From contig WQBJ01000015.1 in the NCBI GenBank assembly GCA_013032095.1, positions 45,010 through 109,009 of the forward strand: a stretch of 64,000 nucleotides of DNA, in the 5' to 3' direction. A model generated the notes under the pieces. That model did not search any database. It was not told the DNA's origin and worked only from the letters and a program-made list of their open reading frames with translations. Source of the DNA: Ruegeria atlantica (GTDB lineage Bacteria; Pseudomonadota; Alphaproteobacteria; Rhodobacterales; Rhodobacteraceae). The position numbers and the translations under genes are program-made. This document shows positions 16,697 through 26,933 of the stretch, in pieces; position 1 is the stretch's first letter; each line of letters starts with the position of its first letter.

Positions 16697-17164
16697 TCAG
16701 CTGTCGTCGGAGTCCGCCTTGCCGTGCTTCCTATGCTTCCGGCCCATCCGCTCTTTCGCATCGCTATATTCCTGCTCCGAGATCGTCCCGCTGTTGTCTG
16801 CATCGATACGGTCAAACATCTTGCCAGCGCGGCGCGGCTTGGGCAACTCGTCTTCGCTTAGAAAACCGTCCTTATTGGCGTCGTGCTTTTCGAACAACTT
16901 GGTTACACGCTCATTGGCCTTTTGCTGAACCGCGGCCTGCATTTCCTCGACACTCAATTTACCGTCGCCATCGGTGTCGGCTTTCGAGAATCGCTGCGCG
17001 CGATGGGCTTCCATTTCTTCCTGCGTCAGTTGACCGTCGCCATTGGCGTCCAGTTCTTGAAAGCTCACAGGTTCGCGATCTTTCGGTCCAGCAGCCAGAA
17101 CAGAGGTGCCTGTGATGGCCACGGCCGAGATCAAGATGGCCGGAATGAATTTGGCGCTTTTCAT
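16697..17164 (-). CDS. secreted EF-hand calcium-binding protein (four EF loops)
   Basis: 155 residues from ATG 17164, preceded by AAAGGGAAAA; a longer start lacks a signal peptide at its end. The Sec signal peptide spans ~1-25. Four canonical 12-residue EF loops follow: D39-E50 (DANGDGQLTQEE), D63-E74, D95-E106 and D121-E132 (DADNSGTISEQE). All have Asp/Asn at positions 1, 3 and 5 (Ser at 5 in the last) and Glu at 12, so four Ca2+ sites are likely. The C-terminus is basic and histidine-containing. It is the first gene of the ECF sigma operon, so calcium or envelope state may feed into sigma control; that link is inferred. Confidence 0.88.
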   Translation of the reverse strand: MKSAKFIPAILISAVAITGTSVLAAGPKDREPVSFQELDANGDGQLTQEEMEAHRAQRFSKADTDGDGKLSVEEMQAAVQQKANERVTKLFEKHDANKDGFLSEDELPKPRRAGKMFDRIDADNSGTISEQEYSDAKERMGRKHRKHGKADSDDS

Positions 17165-17365
17165 ATCGTTTTCCCTTTGTTTTGCGGCCCCATCGCCGCT
17201 GCTCACATAGGTTCAAACGGTGACCTGCATGCGTTCCGTCGCAAAAATCGCAAAAAAATTTGGCAGCCTTTCTCAAACCCTTCACGTCACAAAGCGACGC
17301 ACCCCCCTTTTCTAAGTGATAAAACAAGCGCAATATCCGGCGCGAACGAACGCGCGAGTTTCAAT

Positions 17366-17764
17366 ATGACAGATCAGACGATCGACACCACGACCGAGAG
17401 CGACCGCCCGACTTGGCCCGCCTTGGCCAAAGGCTTCCGTTGTCGTTGCCCGAAATGCGGCGAGGGCAAGATTCTGAAGGGCTACCTGAAAGTTCGGGAC
17501 AATTGCGACAATTGCGGGCAAGAACTGTTTCACCACCGTGCAGATGATGGCCCGGCCTATTTGACCATCCTACTGGTTGGTCACTTGCTGGCCCCAGCGC
17601 TACACGTGACATATGTGGAATTTCGCCCCGAGCCGCTGACCATGTTCCTGATTTTTGCCATCGGCTGTACCGCCCTGTCGCTGTTCCTACTGCCCCGTCT
17701 GAAAGGTGCTGTTGTCGCCTATCAATGGGCGCGGCGCATGCACGGCTTCGAAAAAGCTCAGTGA
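17366..17764 (+). CDS. DUF983 family membrane protein
   Basis: 132 residues from ATG 17366; the open frame extends further upstream but without family similarity. Two zinc-ribbon-like CxxC pairs (C28/C31 and C47/C50) precede two membrane segments (~66-85 and ~92-112). The pattern FRCRCPKCGEGKI and HHRADDGPAYLTIL is typical of DUF983. Function is unknown. It is divergent from the EF-hand gene, and the NUDIX gene starts 13 bp after its stop, so these two are probably an operon. Confidence 0.87.
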   Translation: MTDQTIDTTTESDRPTWPALAKGFRCRCPKCGEGKILKGYLKVRDNCDNCGQELFHHRADDGPAYLTILLVGHLLAPALHVTYVEFRPEPLTMFLIFAIGCTALSLFLLPRLKGAVVAYQWARRMHGFEKAQ

Positions 17765-17777
17765 GCTGACACAAAGT

Positions 17778-18479
17778 ATGGCAGAAGACAAATCAGCGAT
17801 ACGGGATGCGGCGACAGTAATCGTGCTGCGAGACCGGTTGAGCGAACCGTCGATCCTGATGGGGCAACGGGGCGCGAAAGCTGTGTTCATGCCCAACAAG
17901 TTCGTCTTTCCCGGTGGCGCAGTGGACTCTGCGGACGCAGAGGTGCCCTTGGCCACCGGGCTGCCCAAACTGTGCAGCGAACGACTGGAAGAGAAGTCCG
18001 AACCGGGTATGCAAAATGCACTGGCCGCAGCAGCGGTCCGGGAACTTTGGGAAGAAACGGGGTTGGTCCTCGGCGAACCAAACGCTTGGGACGGAGCGGT
18101 TCCAGATGACTGGCAGGAGTTTGCTGCCATGGGGTTCCGCCCCTCGGCCCGGGAGCTTCAATTTGTGTTTCGCGCAGTGACCCCACCGGGCCGTCCCCGC
18201 CGGTTTGATGCCCGGTTCTTTCTGGTCGATGCCGAAGCGATTCAGGGCGATCTGGACGACTTCAGCCGCGCGTCTGACGAATTGTCCCATCTGCAATGGG
18301 TGCGGTTGAACCGCGCACGCGAACTAGATCTGCCTTTCATTACCGAGGTCGTTCTGGCCGAGGTGGCAGCCCGGGTAACAAACCCCGAGCCGCCCGCCAC
18401 TGTACCCATGTACCTGCACACCGAGGAACAAAGCCTGTTCCTGCAACTTAAGGGCTACCCGATGCCCGACGTGGACTAA
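17778..18479 (+). CDS. NUDIX hydrolase (CoA-diphosphatase/NUDT19-like length)
   Basis: 233 residues from ATG 17778. The NUDIX helix REL-WEE-TGL lies at 88-96. The conserved glycine (PGGAVD) is separated from it by a long insertion (~50-80), as in the larger eukaryote-like NUDT19 group rather than MutT. It cleaves a nucleoside diphosphate linked to another moiety; CoA or a derivative is one possible substrate, but the sequence does not fix it. It ends three bases before the converging RNase J gene. Confidence 0.87.
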   Translation: MAEDKSAIRDAATVIVLRDRLSEPSILMGQRGAKAVFMPNKFVFPGGAVDSADAEVPLATGLPKLCSERLEEKSEPGMQNALAAAAVRELWEETGLVLGEPNAWDGAVPDDWQEFAAMGFRPSARELQFVFRAVTPPGRPRRFDARFFLVDAEAIQGDLDDFSRASDELSHLQWVRLNRARELDLPFITEVVLAEVAARVTNPEPPATVPMYLHTEEQSLFLQLKGYPMPDVD

Positions 18480-18482
18480 GCG

Positions 18483-20150
18483 TCACTTCATCCGACTGAT
18501 GACTGTCGTCACCTCGGGCTTTTTGCCAATCTCTGCCTTGGCGGTCTGGCGCACGATGCGGCGCATCGCCTCTTCCAGCTTGTCATCGTCGCGCAAGGTC
18601 TTGGCGTCCGCCCGCATCAGGAACTGGTTCAGGTCCTCTTCCAGAACCTCGACCAGTGCGGCTCGGGATGTTCCGATCTCTGGTAGGCCCATCGTGTCAC
18701 ACCACGGCTCGCCCAGTGGTTCATCTTCTTCGTCCAGAATGACCGTCACCGTTACATGCCCGTTCAAGGCCATGCGAATTCGATCCCGTACGATACCGTC
18801 CAGCGCGCCAACCTTCACGGTTCCGTCCAGGTAGGTTCGGCCGGTTTCAATGTAATCCACCACCTGTGGCGTATCCTCGGTCAAGTCCAGCATAGTCCCG
18901 TTCACAGCCAGAATGCCTGTGCGGCCGCCCGCTTCGGCCAGCTTGGCGTGTTCACGTAAATGCCGGTGCTCACCATGCATCGGGATAACCATCTGCGGGT
19001 CTATCAACGCATGCACCTTCTCAAGGTCAGGCCGGTTGGCGTGACCAGAGACGTGATACAACCCCGAGCTGTCATCCACCACATCCACACCCTTTTCGCT
19101 GAGCTGGTTCATGATGAAGATCACACCACGTTCATTTCCGGGGATCGTCTTGGAGGAAAACAGGAACAAATCGCCCTCTTTCAACTCCAACCCGCGATAC
19201 TTGCCCCGCGCCAATTGAGCACTGGCAGCACGACGTTCGCCCTGACTTCCAGTGACAATCAGCATCAGGTTTTGACGCGGCAGATCAACGGCTTCTTCCG
19301 CGCTGATAACCTTTGGAAAGTCGAAAAGGATGCCCGTTTCCGTTGCAGCCTCAATCATCCGCCGCATAGCGCGACCCAGCAATACGACCGAACGTCCAGC
19401 ACGCTGACCTGCCTCGGTCAGCGTCTTCACACGCGCCACGTTCGAGGCGAAGGTGGTTGCCACAACCATGCCTTCGGCGTTTTCGACCAGTTTGGTGATC
19501 TCTGGACCTACTTCTGATTCCGAACGGCCGGCATGGCTGGAAAACACGTTAGTGCTGTCACAGACCAGCGCCTTGACGCCGGGTTTTGCAACCTCAGCCC
19601 ACAGATCGGGATCGAATGGCTCTCCCACTACGGGGTTGGCATCCAGTTTAAAGTCACCGGAATGCACAATTCGTCCGGCAGGCGTATCAATCACCAGCCC
19701 CGCGCTTTCAGGGATCGAGTGGGAAACTGGCAAAAAGCCGACGGTGAAGGGACCTACCATTACCTGCTCGGGCCAGGCTGACACAGTCTGTACGGCTTCC
19801 TCGGGATGACCGTGCTCTTCCATCTTGCGTCGCGCGATATTGGCGGTGAAGGCCCGCGCGTAAACCGGCGCACCAAGCGCCTCATAGCAATGCGCCACAG
19901 CGCCCACGTGGTCCTCATGTGCGTGCGTGACGAACACCGCATCCAGCCGGTCGGCCCGTTCCTGAAGCCACGAAATATCGGCGTGGATCAGATCAACCCC
20001 CGGGGTTGTATCCATATCTGGGAAGGTTACCCCCAGATCGACGAGGATCAGACGCTCCTGCCCCGGCTTGCCGTAGCCATAAACATAAGCGTTCATGCCA
20101 ATTTCGCCGGCACCACCCAGCGGCAGATAGATCAGTCGTTCACTGCTCAT
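18483..20150 (-). CDS. rnj: ribonuclease J
   Basis: 555 residues, normal length. The metallo-beta-lactamase motif HAHEDH (H76, H78, D80, H81) follows the typical start YLPLGGAGEIGMN. The beta-CASP domain contains HSGDFKLD and CDSTNVFSSHAGRSE. SGHANRPDLEKV and PMHGEHRHLREH mark the later conserved histidines, and a C-terminal RNase J domain follows. It is a 5'-3' exo- and endoribonuclease in rRNA maturation and mRNA turnover. Its start overlaps the coaX stop (ATGA), an arrangement found across Rhodobacterales. Confidence 0.96.
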   Translation of the reverse strand: MSSERLIYLPLGGAGEIGMNAYVYGYGKPGQERLILVDLGVTFPDMDTTPGVDLIHADISWLQERADRLDAVFVTHAHEDHVGAVAHCYEALGAPVYARAFTANIARRKMEEHGHPEEAVQTVSAWPEQVMVGPFTVGFLPVSHSIPESAGLVIDTPAGRIVHSGDFKLDANPVVGEPFDPDLWAEVAKPGVKALVCDSTNVFSSHAGRSESEVGPEITKLVENAEGMVVATTFASNVARVKTLTEAGQRAGRSVVLLGRAMRRMIEAATETGILFDFPKVISAEEAVDLPRQNLMLIVTGSQGERRAASAQLARGKYRGLELKEGDLFLFSSKTIPGNERGVIFIMNQLSEKGVDVVDDSSGLYHVSGHANRPDLEKVHALIDPQMVIPMHGEHRHLREHAKLAEAGGRTGILAVNGTMLDLTEDTPQVVDYIETGRTYLDGTVKVGALDGIVRDRIRMALNGHVTVTVILDEEDEPLGEPWCDTMGLPEIGTSRAALVEVLEEDLNQFLMRADAKTLRDDDKLEEAMRRIVRQTAKAEIGKKPEVTTVISRMK

Positions 20151-20926
20151 GTCGAGCCATTATCCTTGTTATAGCGATGTATCACGGTCAACCCGTGCAT
20201 CGTCAGATCATCTTCGATCGCGTCAAACCCGACATCCGCCTGATCGAACAAAGGCGCAAGCCCTCCGGTTCCAACGACTTTCATCGGCATTCCGTATTCC
20301 GCCTTGATGCGGGCAATCAGCCCTTCGATCAGACCGGAATAGCCCCAATACACGCCGGATTGGATACAGCCAACCGTATTCGTACCAATCACTTTTTCTG
20401 GACGGGTAATGTCGATATGCGGCAATGCAGCCGCCCCCTGATGCAGCGCCTCAAGGCTGAGGTTCACACCCGGCGCGATGATGCCGCCAACATAGGCGCC
20501 GTCCGAGGCGACAACGTCGAAATTAGTTGCCGTGCCGAAATCGACAACCACAACGTCACCGCCATGACGGTCAAACGCGCCTACCGCGTTGGCTAGACGG
20601 TCCGGGCCGGGAATGGTACCTTCGTCGATGCGCGGAGCCACGGGCAGCAGGCATTCGGGCTTGCCCACCACCAGCGGTCGGCAGCCAAAGAACCGGTCGG
20701 CAAAGATGCGCAGGTTGAACACCACGCGCGGCACGGTTGAAGCGATCACAACATCGGTGATATCGGCCTCGATCCCGTAATGTTTCACCAGCGTCGAATA
20801 CCAGGTGAAATAGGCATCCGCCGTTCGGGAATGATGGGTCGAGGTGCGCAGGGTGCAAAGAAACTGTTCGCCATCCCAGATCGAGAAAACGGTATTTGTG
20901 TTGCCGCAGTCGATAGCCAGAAGCAT
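20147..20926 (-). CDS. coaX: type III pantothenate kinase
   Basis: 259 residues. The actin-like phosphate-1 motif DCGNTNTVFSIWDG is at the N-terminus, GPDRLANAVGAFDRHGG lies mid-protein, and DFGTATNFDVV and GGIIAPGVNLSLEAL complete the CoaX pattern. It phosphorylates pantothenate, the first step to CoA, without the usual CoA feedback of CoaA. It lies between birA and RNase J, 11 bp after birA and overlapping RNase J. Confidence 0.96.
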   Translation of the reverse strand: MLLAIDCGNTNTVFSIWDGEQFLCTLRTSTHHSRTADAYFTWYSTLVKHYGIEADITDVVIASTVPRVVFNLRIFADRFFGCRPLVVGKPECLLPVAPRIDEGTIPGPDRLANAVGAFDRHGGDVVVVDFGTATNFDVVASDGAYVGGIIAPGVNLSLEALHQGAAALPHIDITRPEKVIGTNTVGCIQSGVYWGYSGLIEGLIARIKAEYGMPMKVVGTGGLAPLFDQADVGFDAIEDDLTMHGLTVIHRYNKDNGST

Positions 20927-20937
20927 CTGAGCCTCCT

Positions 20938-21687
20938 TCAGAAAAACACATCCGCCGCAGGAATGCTGACGCGGCCCTTGGCGGTCTTTAAGACAAGGTT
21001 GCCGTTGGAGTCCACGGTTTCAAAGGTTCCCACAGTCTCGGATGTCGAGGTTCGGGCGGTAATGACTTCCCCCAACCTGGCAGCTCGGGAAAGCCAGGCG
21101 GTCCGGATCGGCTCGAACCCGTATGTCACAAACTGGGTTTCATAGCGCGCATAAGCGGCGGCCAATTCTGTCAGAAAATCTTCGGGGATCACAGCGGCAC
21201 CGGTTTCCGACAGCAAAGATACGGGCCTTACCGCGCTTTGCTCAACGGCATAGGCCGGAGGCGCTTCCGAGAGGTTCACACCGATCCCAATTGCCAGATG
21301 TGAAACGCCCCGCCCCTGCCCGGTGCTTTCCAGCAGAATGCCCGCCAGCTTGCCGCCGTTCAGCAGCACATCGTTGGGCCATTTCAGAGACAGTCCCGAT
21401 GCACGCCCGGTCACCGCGACACAGGCATCGAACAATGCAAGTGCTGCCACAAAGCTGCGCAGCGCCGCTTGTTCCGGGTTGCCTTGGGGTCTCATCAGCA
21501 AGGTTGCCGCCAGATTACCCTTTGGGTTGGCCCATGCCCGACCTCGCCGCCCACGTGCGGCCGTCTGGTGATGAGCCATTATCCAAACCGGACCCGGTGC
21601 GGTTGGAGCCAACCGTGCGGCCTCGTTCAGTGTGCTGTCGACTTCCTGCACGATGTGCAAACCGTATCCTGTAGGCCAGTCAGTCAT
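20938..21687 (-). CDS. birA: biotin--[acetyl-CoA-carboxylase] ligase
   Basis: 249 residues, the short ligase form without a DNA-binding domain. The biotin/ATP site ARGRRGRAWANPKGNL and the substrate motif LKWPNDVLLNGGKLAGILLE are intact. It attaches biotin to carboxylases, including the methylcrotonyl-CoA carboxylase encoded at 40956-42884. The start cannot be moved inward, because WPTGYGLHIVQEVDST is conserved. The ATG therefore sits only three bases after the U-tract of the nuo terminator, without a Shine-Dalgarno sequence. It heads a birA-coaX-rnj run. Confidence 0.94.
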   Translation of the reverse strand: MTDWPTGYGLHIVQEVDSTLNEAARLAPTAPGPVWIMAHHQTAARGRRGRAWANPKGNLAATLLMRPQGNPEQAALRSFVAALALFDACVAVTGRASGLSLKWPNDVLLNGGKLAGILLESTGQGRGVSHLAIGIGVNLSEAPPAYAVEQSAVRPVSLLSETGAAVIPEDFLTELAAAYARYETQFVTYGFEPIRTAWLSRAARLGEVITARTSTSETVGTFETVDSNGNLVLKTAKGRVSIPAADVFF

Positions 21688-21690
21688 GTC

Positions 21691-21717
21691 AAAAAGGCTC
21701 GGTCCTTCGACCGAGCC
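21691..21717 (-). terminator. intrinsic terminator after nuoN, directly before birA
   Basis: On the minus strand GGCTCGGTC pairs perfectly with GACCGAGCC across a four-base loop (GAAG) and is followed by TTTTT. The 9-bp GC-rich stem plus U-tract is a textbook rho-independent terminator. It ends the nuo operon 25 bp after the nuoN stop and three bases before the birA ATG. Confidence 0.9.
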
Positions 21718-21741
21718 CCCCGCAATTGAATGTTGAAGTCA

Positions 21742-23184
21742 TCAGTTGACAAGCGTTGCCGCCGCCGCTGCCGCCGCACCTTCGACGCCGAACTGATAGA
21801 ACACTCCGACCAGCATCAGTGCAGCAGACCCCATCAGGGCCACCCATAGAACCGGAGTGGAGTGCGTTTCGATCGGATCTTCGTTCTCTTCCCCGAAATA
21901 CATGTAAAACACGATCCGCAGATAATAGAAGGCACCGATGACCGAGGCGATGGCCGACACGACAACCAGCCCGGTCAGACCTGCGCTGACGCCAGCCTGC
22001 CAGACGCCGAACTTGGCGAAAAAGCCCAGCATTGGTGGTACACCGGCAAGCGAGAACATCAAGATCAGAACGGCCAACGCCTTGCCCGGATCACGCTTTG
22101 AGTACTGGCGCAGCGCGTCGATATCGGTGACGGGCTTGCCGTCACGCTCCATCATCAGGATGAAGGCAAAGGTGCCGATATTCATGGTCACGTAGATCGC
22201 CAGATACATCAGCATGGCCTTGATGCCCATTTCCGTACCCGCCGCCAAACCGATCAGCGCATAGCCCATATGGGCAATAGACGAAAACGCCATCAGCCGT
22301 TTGATGTTGCGCTGACCAATCGCAGCCACTGCGCCCAGCAGCATCGACAGCACGGACAGCAGTACGATCACCTGCTGCCAGTCCTTGACCACGCCGCCAA
22401 AGGCATCGTGCATCAGGCGGGCAAACAGCGCCATCGCCGCCACTTTCGGTGCGGTAGCAAAGAAAGCAGTGATCGGTGTGGGAGATCCTTCGTAAACGTC
22501 CGGTGTCCACATGTGGAACGGAACGGCCGACACCTTGAATGCCAGACCAGAGATCAGGAAGATCAGGCCGAATAGCAGGCCAACCGAGACATCTCCGTGA
22601 TGGACCGTCTGGATAATGCCTGAAAACAGCGTGGTGCCAGTAAAGCCATAAACCAGCGATGCACCATAGAGCAGCAGGCCCGAGGAGAGCGCGCCCAGCA
22701 CGAAATACTTCAGACCGGCCTCGGTCGATTTCGCACTGTCACGGCGCAGAGCAGCCACGACGTAGAGCGACAGCGATTGCAGCTCCAGCCCCATATACAG
22801 AGACATCAAATCGCCTGCGCTGACCATCATCATCATACCCACGGCGGCCAAAGCCACCAGCAACGGGTATTCAAACCGCAGCAGATCGCGGCGGGCCATA
22901 TACTCCTGGCTCATCACCAGAACCGCGGCGGCAGACAGCAGGATGGCAACCTTGGCAAAGCGCGAGAACCCGTCATCGACAAACATGCCGTTGAACGCCA
23001 CGTTGACGCCGTCGCCATTAGTGGCAATCCAGAAAGACAGCAGCGCCATCAGCCCCGCCGTTGTCCACACCAGAACCGGCGCCAGCGCGTCTTTCGTTGT
23101 ATAGACGGCCCCGATCAAAGCGGCCATCGCATACACGGCCAGTACGATCTCTGGCAGGATTATTGTCAGATCAGCCTGGATCAT
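21742..23184 (-). CDS. nuoN: NADH-quinone oxidoreductase subunit N
   Basis: 480 residues with about 14 membrane helices. It is an antiporter-like subunit of the complex I membrane arm; the segments [33 protein letters not shown] and [20 protein letters not shown] are diagnostic. It contributes a proton pathway. It is the last nuo gene, 15 bp after nuoM, and is followed by the operon terminator. Confidence 0.97.
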   Translation of the reverse strand: MIQADLTIILPEIVLAVYAMAALIGAVYTTKDALAPVLVWTTAGLMALLSFWIATNGDGVNVAFNGMFVDDGFSRFAKVAILLSAAAVLVMSQEYMARRDLLRFEYPLLVALAAVGMMMMVSAGDLMSLYMGLELQSLSLYVVAALRRDSAKSTEAGLKYFVLGALSSGLLLYGASLVYGFTGTTLFSGIIQTVHHGDVSVGLLFGLIFLISGLAFKVSAVPFHMWTPDVYEGSPTPITAFFATAPKVAAMALFARLMHDAFGGVVKDWQQVIVLLSVLSMLLGAVAAIGQRNIKRLMAFSSIAHMGYALIGLAAGTEMGIKAMLMYLAIYVTMNIGTFAFILMMERDGKPVTDIDALRQYSKRDPGKALAVLILMFSLAGVPPMLGFFAKFGVWQAGVSAGLTGLVVVSAIASVIGAFYYLRIVFYMYFGEENEDPIETHSTPVLWVALMGSAALMLVGVFYQFGVEGAAAAAAATLVN

Positions 23185-23199
23185 TTCTCCAAAGCTCCC

Positions 23200-24744
23200 T
23201 TAATGCGAGGCGGCCGTCTGGGTCGCAGCCTCAGCTGCGGCCAGAGCCGTGTCATAGTTCGAAATCAGCGCGGCGGTCGAGTTGCCGATTACATCAGTCA
23301 CCAGCGAGGGGTAAACGCCCAGCAGGATGGTCATCACGATCAGCGGCGCAAAGATAAGCCGTTCGCGCGAGCTCATGTCGGTCATTGCCTTCAGGCTTTC
23401 CTTGATCAGGTCACCAAATACGACCCGACGATAGAGCCACAGCGCGTAAGCCGCCGAGAAGATCACACCCGAGGCCGCCACAGCCGTCACCCAGGTATTG
23501 ACCTGGAATGCGCCCATCAATGTCAGGAATTCCCCGATGAAGCCCGAGGTACCCGGCAGGCCAACGTTGGCCATGGTGAACAGCATGAAGACCAACGCGT
23601 AGGCTGGCATGCGAATAACCAGACCACCGTAAGCCTCGATATCGCGAGTGTGCATCCGGTCATAGATCACGCCCACACACAAAAAGAGTGCCGCCGATAT
23701 GAACCCGTGGCTCAGCATCTGGAAGATCGCGCCGTCGATACCCTGCTGGTTCGCCGCAAAGATGCCCATCGTCACAAAGCCCATATGCGCGACCGAGGAA
23801 TATGCGATCAGCTTCTTCATATCCTCCTGCACCAGCGCGACCAGCGAGGTGTAGACGACCGCAATCGCCGACATCCACAGCACCAGATCGGTCATCACTG
23901 CCGAGCCAACAGGGAACATCGGAAGACTGAACCGCAGGAAGCCGTAGCCACCCATCTTCAGCAGGATCGCCGCCAGCACAACCGAACCAGCGGTTGGCGC
24001 CTGAACGTGCGCGTCCGGCAACCAGGTGTGCACCGGCCACATCGGCATTTTTACGGCAAAGGACGCGAAGAAAGCGATGAACATCAGGGTCTGCATACCG
24101 CCAACGATGTAGAAACCTAGAACGCTGAACCCTTCGGAGGAGAACTGATGGCTCATCAGCGCCTCGATATCGGTGGTGCCCGCATCCGCATACATCGCAA
24201 CCATCGCCACCAGCATCAGCACCGAGCCCAGGAAGGTGTAGAGGAAGAACTTGAAGCTCGCGTAGATCCGATCTTTGCCGCCCCAAATGCCGATAATCAG
24301 GAACATCGGGATCAGACCTGCCTCGAAGAACAGGTAGAACAGCACCAGATCCAGCGCCATGAACACGCCCAACATCAGCGTTTCCAGCAGCAGGAAAGCG
24401 ATCATGTATTCTTTGACGCGATCCGTAACCTGCCAGCTGGCCAGAATGGTCAGCGGCATAATGAAGGTGGTCAGCAGCACGAACAGGACACTGATGCCGT
24501 CCACACCCATCTTGTATTTCAGACCCAGAAGCCACTCACCTTCTTCCACCATCTGGAAGCCGGTGTTGGACGGATCAAAGCTGGTATAAATACCGATCGA
24601 GACAAAGAAGGTCACCGTGGTCGCCACCAGCGCAACCCATTTCGCGTTGCGCTGCGCGGCCACGTCCTCACCGTGTAAGAACAGTGCCAGAATGCCTGCT
24701 GCCACGGCGGGGATAAAGGTGACGATGGAGAGGATATTGTCCAT
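23200..24744 (-). CDS. nuoM: NADH-quinone oxidoreductase subunit M
   Basis: 514 residues from ATG 24744, which overlaps the nuoL stop by one base. It is an antiporter-like membrane subunit; conserved stretches include [51 protein letters not shown] and [17 protein letters not shown] sequence. Proton translocation in complex I. Part of the uninterrupted J-K-L-M-N end of the operon. Confidence 0.97.
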   Translation of the reverse strand: MDNILSIVTFIPAVAAGILALFLHGEDVAAQRNAKWVALVATTVTFFVSIGIYTSFDPSNTGFQMVEEGEWLLGLKYKMGVDGISVLFVLLTTFIMPLTILASWQVTDRVKEYMIAFLLLETLMLGVFMALDLVLFYLFFEAGLIPMFLIIGIWGGKDRIYASFKFFLYTFLGSVLMLVAMVAMYADAGTTDIEALMSHQFSSEGFSVLGFYIVGGMQTLMFIAFFASFAVKMPMWPVHTWLPDAHVQAPTAGSVVLAAILLKMGGYGFLRFSLPMFPVGSAVMTDLVLWMSAIAVVYTSLVALVQEDMKKLIAYSSVAHMGFVTMGIFAANQQGIDGAIFQMLSHGFISAALFLCVGVIYDRMHTRDIEAYGGLVIRMPAYALVFMLFTMANVGLPGTSGFIGEFLTLMGAFQVNTWVTAVAASGVIFSAAYALWLYRRVVFGDLIKESLKAMTDMSSRERLIFAPLIVMTILLGVYPSLVTDVIGNSTAALISNYDTALAAAEAATQTAASH

Positions 24745-26927
24745 TAGTGTGCGCCTCCGCCGATCGACATCCAGGTGACAAGGGCGGCTATGCCCAGAAC
24801 CATCCAGAAGGCGTAAGTAAAGATGTAGCCCGTCTGCGCCTTGCCTGCGAGGCGGGTGAAGAAGGGGACAACGCCCATGGCCACTCCGTTCAGGAAGCCG
24901 TCGATGGTGTTGCCATCTCCGCGTTTCCACAGGAACCGGCCGAGCGCGATCGTGGGTTTGACGAAGACTGCGTCGTAGATTTCGTCAAAGTACCACTTGT
25001 TCAGCAGGAACAGGTAAAGCGGACGCTGGTTCTGTGCCAGACGTCCCGGCAGGGACGGGTTCACGATATAGAACCAGTAGGCCATGACAAAACCCAGCAC
25101 CATCGCCACGAAGGGCGAGACCTTGACCCATTTCGGGGCAGCGTGCGCATCGTCCAGAATGTGGTTGTCCGGCGCGATGTATATAGCACCCTCGCCTGGC
25201 TCACCCGCAAAGACATAGTGGTGATCACCGCCATGCGCAGCCTCGTCACCGTGCGCTGCCTCATCCCCATGACCTTCATCCGCGTGACTATCTTCCGCGT
25301 GGGCGGTATCAGCATGTGCTTCTTCTTCGCCATGCGCATCCGCCTGACCATGATCGCCCGCCTCAGCGTGCTCGGACGCCTCGGCAACCGGAATGCCATA
25401 GAATTTGCCGACCTTGTCCGCGTGACCAAAGAAGTTGCCGTACCAGATCATGCCGGCAAAGACCGCACCCAGAGACAGTACGCCCAGCGGCACCAGCATG
25501 CTCATTGGGCTTTCATGCGCGTGATCATGGGTGTGCTTGTCGCCACGCGGCTCTCCGTAGAAAGTCAGGAAAATCAGACGCCAGCTGTAGAACGAGGTGA
25601 ACGCAGCCGCGACCACCAGCAGCCAGAAACCGTAGGCAGAACCACCTGCATAGGCGCTCTCGATGATAGCATCCTTGGACAAGAAGCCCGCGAAGCCGAT
25701 CGTCGTCAGCGGGATGCCGACACCGGTAATAGCCAGCGTCCCGATCATCATTGCCCAGAACGTATAGGGGATCTTCTTCCGGAGGCCGCCATATTCGGTC
25801 ATCTCCTGCTCGTGATGCATGGCGTGGATCACAGAACCCGCCCCAAGGAACAGCAGCGCTTTGAAGAATGCGTGGGTGAACAGGTGGAACATTGCAGCCG
25901 AGTACATGCCGACACCGGCAGCCACGAACATGTAGCCCAGTTGCGAACAGGTAGAATACGCGATCACGCGCTTGATGTCGGTCTGTACCAGACCAACGGT
26001 CGCAGCAAAGAACGCAGTCGAGGCGCCCAGCACGGTAATGAAACCGGTTGCGCCCGGCGCGAACTCCATCAGTGGCGACATGCGGCAGACCAGGAACACA
26101 CCCGCTGTGACCATAGTCGCGGCGTGAATCAGCGCTGACACAGGTGTCGGACCCTCCATCGCGTCCGGCAACCAGGTGTGCAGGATCAGCTGCGCCGATT
26201 TACCCATCGCGCCGATAAACAGCAGGACGCAGATCACCTCAATGGCGGTCCATTCACCCCGCAAGAAATGCAACTGCGTTTCTGCCAATTCCGGAGCCGA
26301 CGCGAATACATCCGTGAAGTTGATGCTGTCGGTCAGGAAGAACAGCGCAAAGATCCCCAGCGCAAAGCCAAAGTCACCCACGCGGTTAACAACGAACGCT
26401 TTGATCGCCGCAGCGTTCGCAGAAGGTTTGCGATAGTAGAAACCGATCAGCAGGTAGGACGCGACGCCCACACCTTCCCAGCCAAAGAACATCTGCACCA
26501 AGTTGTCTGCCGTCACCAGCGCCAACATCGCGAAGGTAAAGAAGGACAGGTAGGCGAAGAACCGTGGCTTGTAGCTTTCCCCTTCACGCCATTGTGGATC
26601 GTTGTCCATATAGCCGAAGGAATAGAGGTGCACGAAGGCCGAAACCGTTGTCACCACAATCAGCATGATCGCAGTCAGCCGGTCCAGACGGATGGCCCAT
26701 TCGGTCGACAACGATCCGCTTTCGATGAACCGCAGAACGGGCACCGAGTAGGAGCCACCGGGATAAGCCGACGGATCAAAGCTGAAAAAGATGATCCAGC
26801 TGAGTAAACAGGCCAGAAACAGTAGGCCCGTCGCGGTCCACATTGCGGCCTTCTCGCCAATGAATCTCCAGCCGAAACCGCAGAGCAGCGCGCCCACCAG
26901 CGGGGCAAAGAGGATGGTGGTTTCCAT
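24744..26927 (-). CDS. nuoL: NADH-quinone oxidoreductase subunit L with His/Asp/Glu-rich insertion
   Basis: 727 residues, clearly longer than the ~613 of E. coli. The antiporter core is normal ([27 protein letters not shown] region, then [10 protein letters not shown]) and the long lateral helix and last membrane segment are at the C-terminus. Between core helices, residues ~500-570 form a hydrophilic insertion with about a dozen His among Asp, Glu, Ala and Gly (for example [17 protein letters not shown]). A smaller His cluster, KHTHDHAHE, lies near 460. Such an insertion could bind metal or simply be disordered. Proton pumping at the tip of the complex I membrane arm. Confidence 0.96.
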   Translation of the reverse strand: METTILFAPLVGALLCGFGWRFIGEKAAMWTATGLLFLACLLSWIIFFSFDPSAYPGGSYSVPVLRFIESGSLSTEWAIRLDRLTAIMLIVVTTVSAFVHLYSFGYMDNDPQWREGESYKPRFFAYLSFFTFAMLALVTADNLVQMFFGWEGVGVASYLLIGFYYRKPSANAAAIKAFVVNRVGDFGFALGIFALFFLTDSINFTDVFASAPELAETQLHFLRGEWTAIEVICVLLFIGAMGKSAQLILHTWLPDAMEGPTPVSALIHAATMVTAGVFLVCRMSPLMEFAPGATGFITVLGASTAFFAATVGLVQTDIKRVIAYSTCSQLGYMFVAAGVGMYSAAMFHLFTHAFFKALLFLGAGSVIHAMHHEQEMTEYGGLRKKIPYTFWAMMIGTLAITGVGIPLTTIGFAGFLSKDAIIESAYAGGSAYGFWLLVVAAAFTSFYSWRLIFLTFYGEPRGDKHTHDHAHESPMSMLVPLGVLSLGAVFAGMIWYGNFFGHADKVGKFYGIPVAEASEHAEAGDHGQADAHGEEEAHADTAHAEDSHADEGHGDEAAHGDEAAHGGDHHYVFAGEPGEGAIYIAPDNHILDDAHAAPKWVKVSPFVAMVLGFVMAYWFYIVNPSLPGRLAQNQRPLYLFLLNKWYFDEIYDAVFVKPTIALGRFLWKRGDGNTIDGFLNGVAMGVVPFFTRLAGKAQTGYIFTYAFWMVLGIAALVTWMSIGGGAH

Positions 26928-26933
26928 GTTCTC

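Noticed and set aside
17166..17365. ECF promoter (GGAAC ... CGTT) before the EF-hand gene
   Set aside because: The GGAAC to CGTT distance is 13 bp instead of the usual 16-17.
22777..24120. Long plus-strand open frame opposite nuoN/nuoM
   Set aside because: His/Gln/Arg-rich translation produced by the GC bias of the opposite strand; nuoN and nuoM fill the region.
24747..26138. 463-codon plus-strand frame opposite nuoL
   Set aside because: Antisense shadow; no domain, and nuoL is unmistakable.
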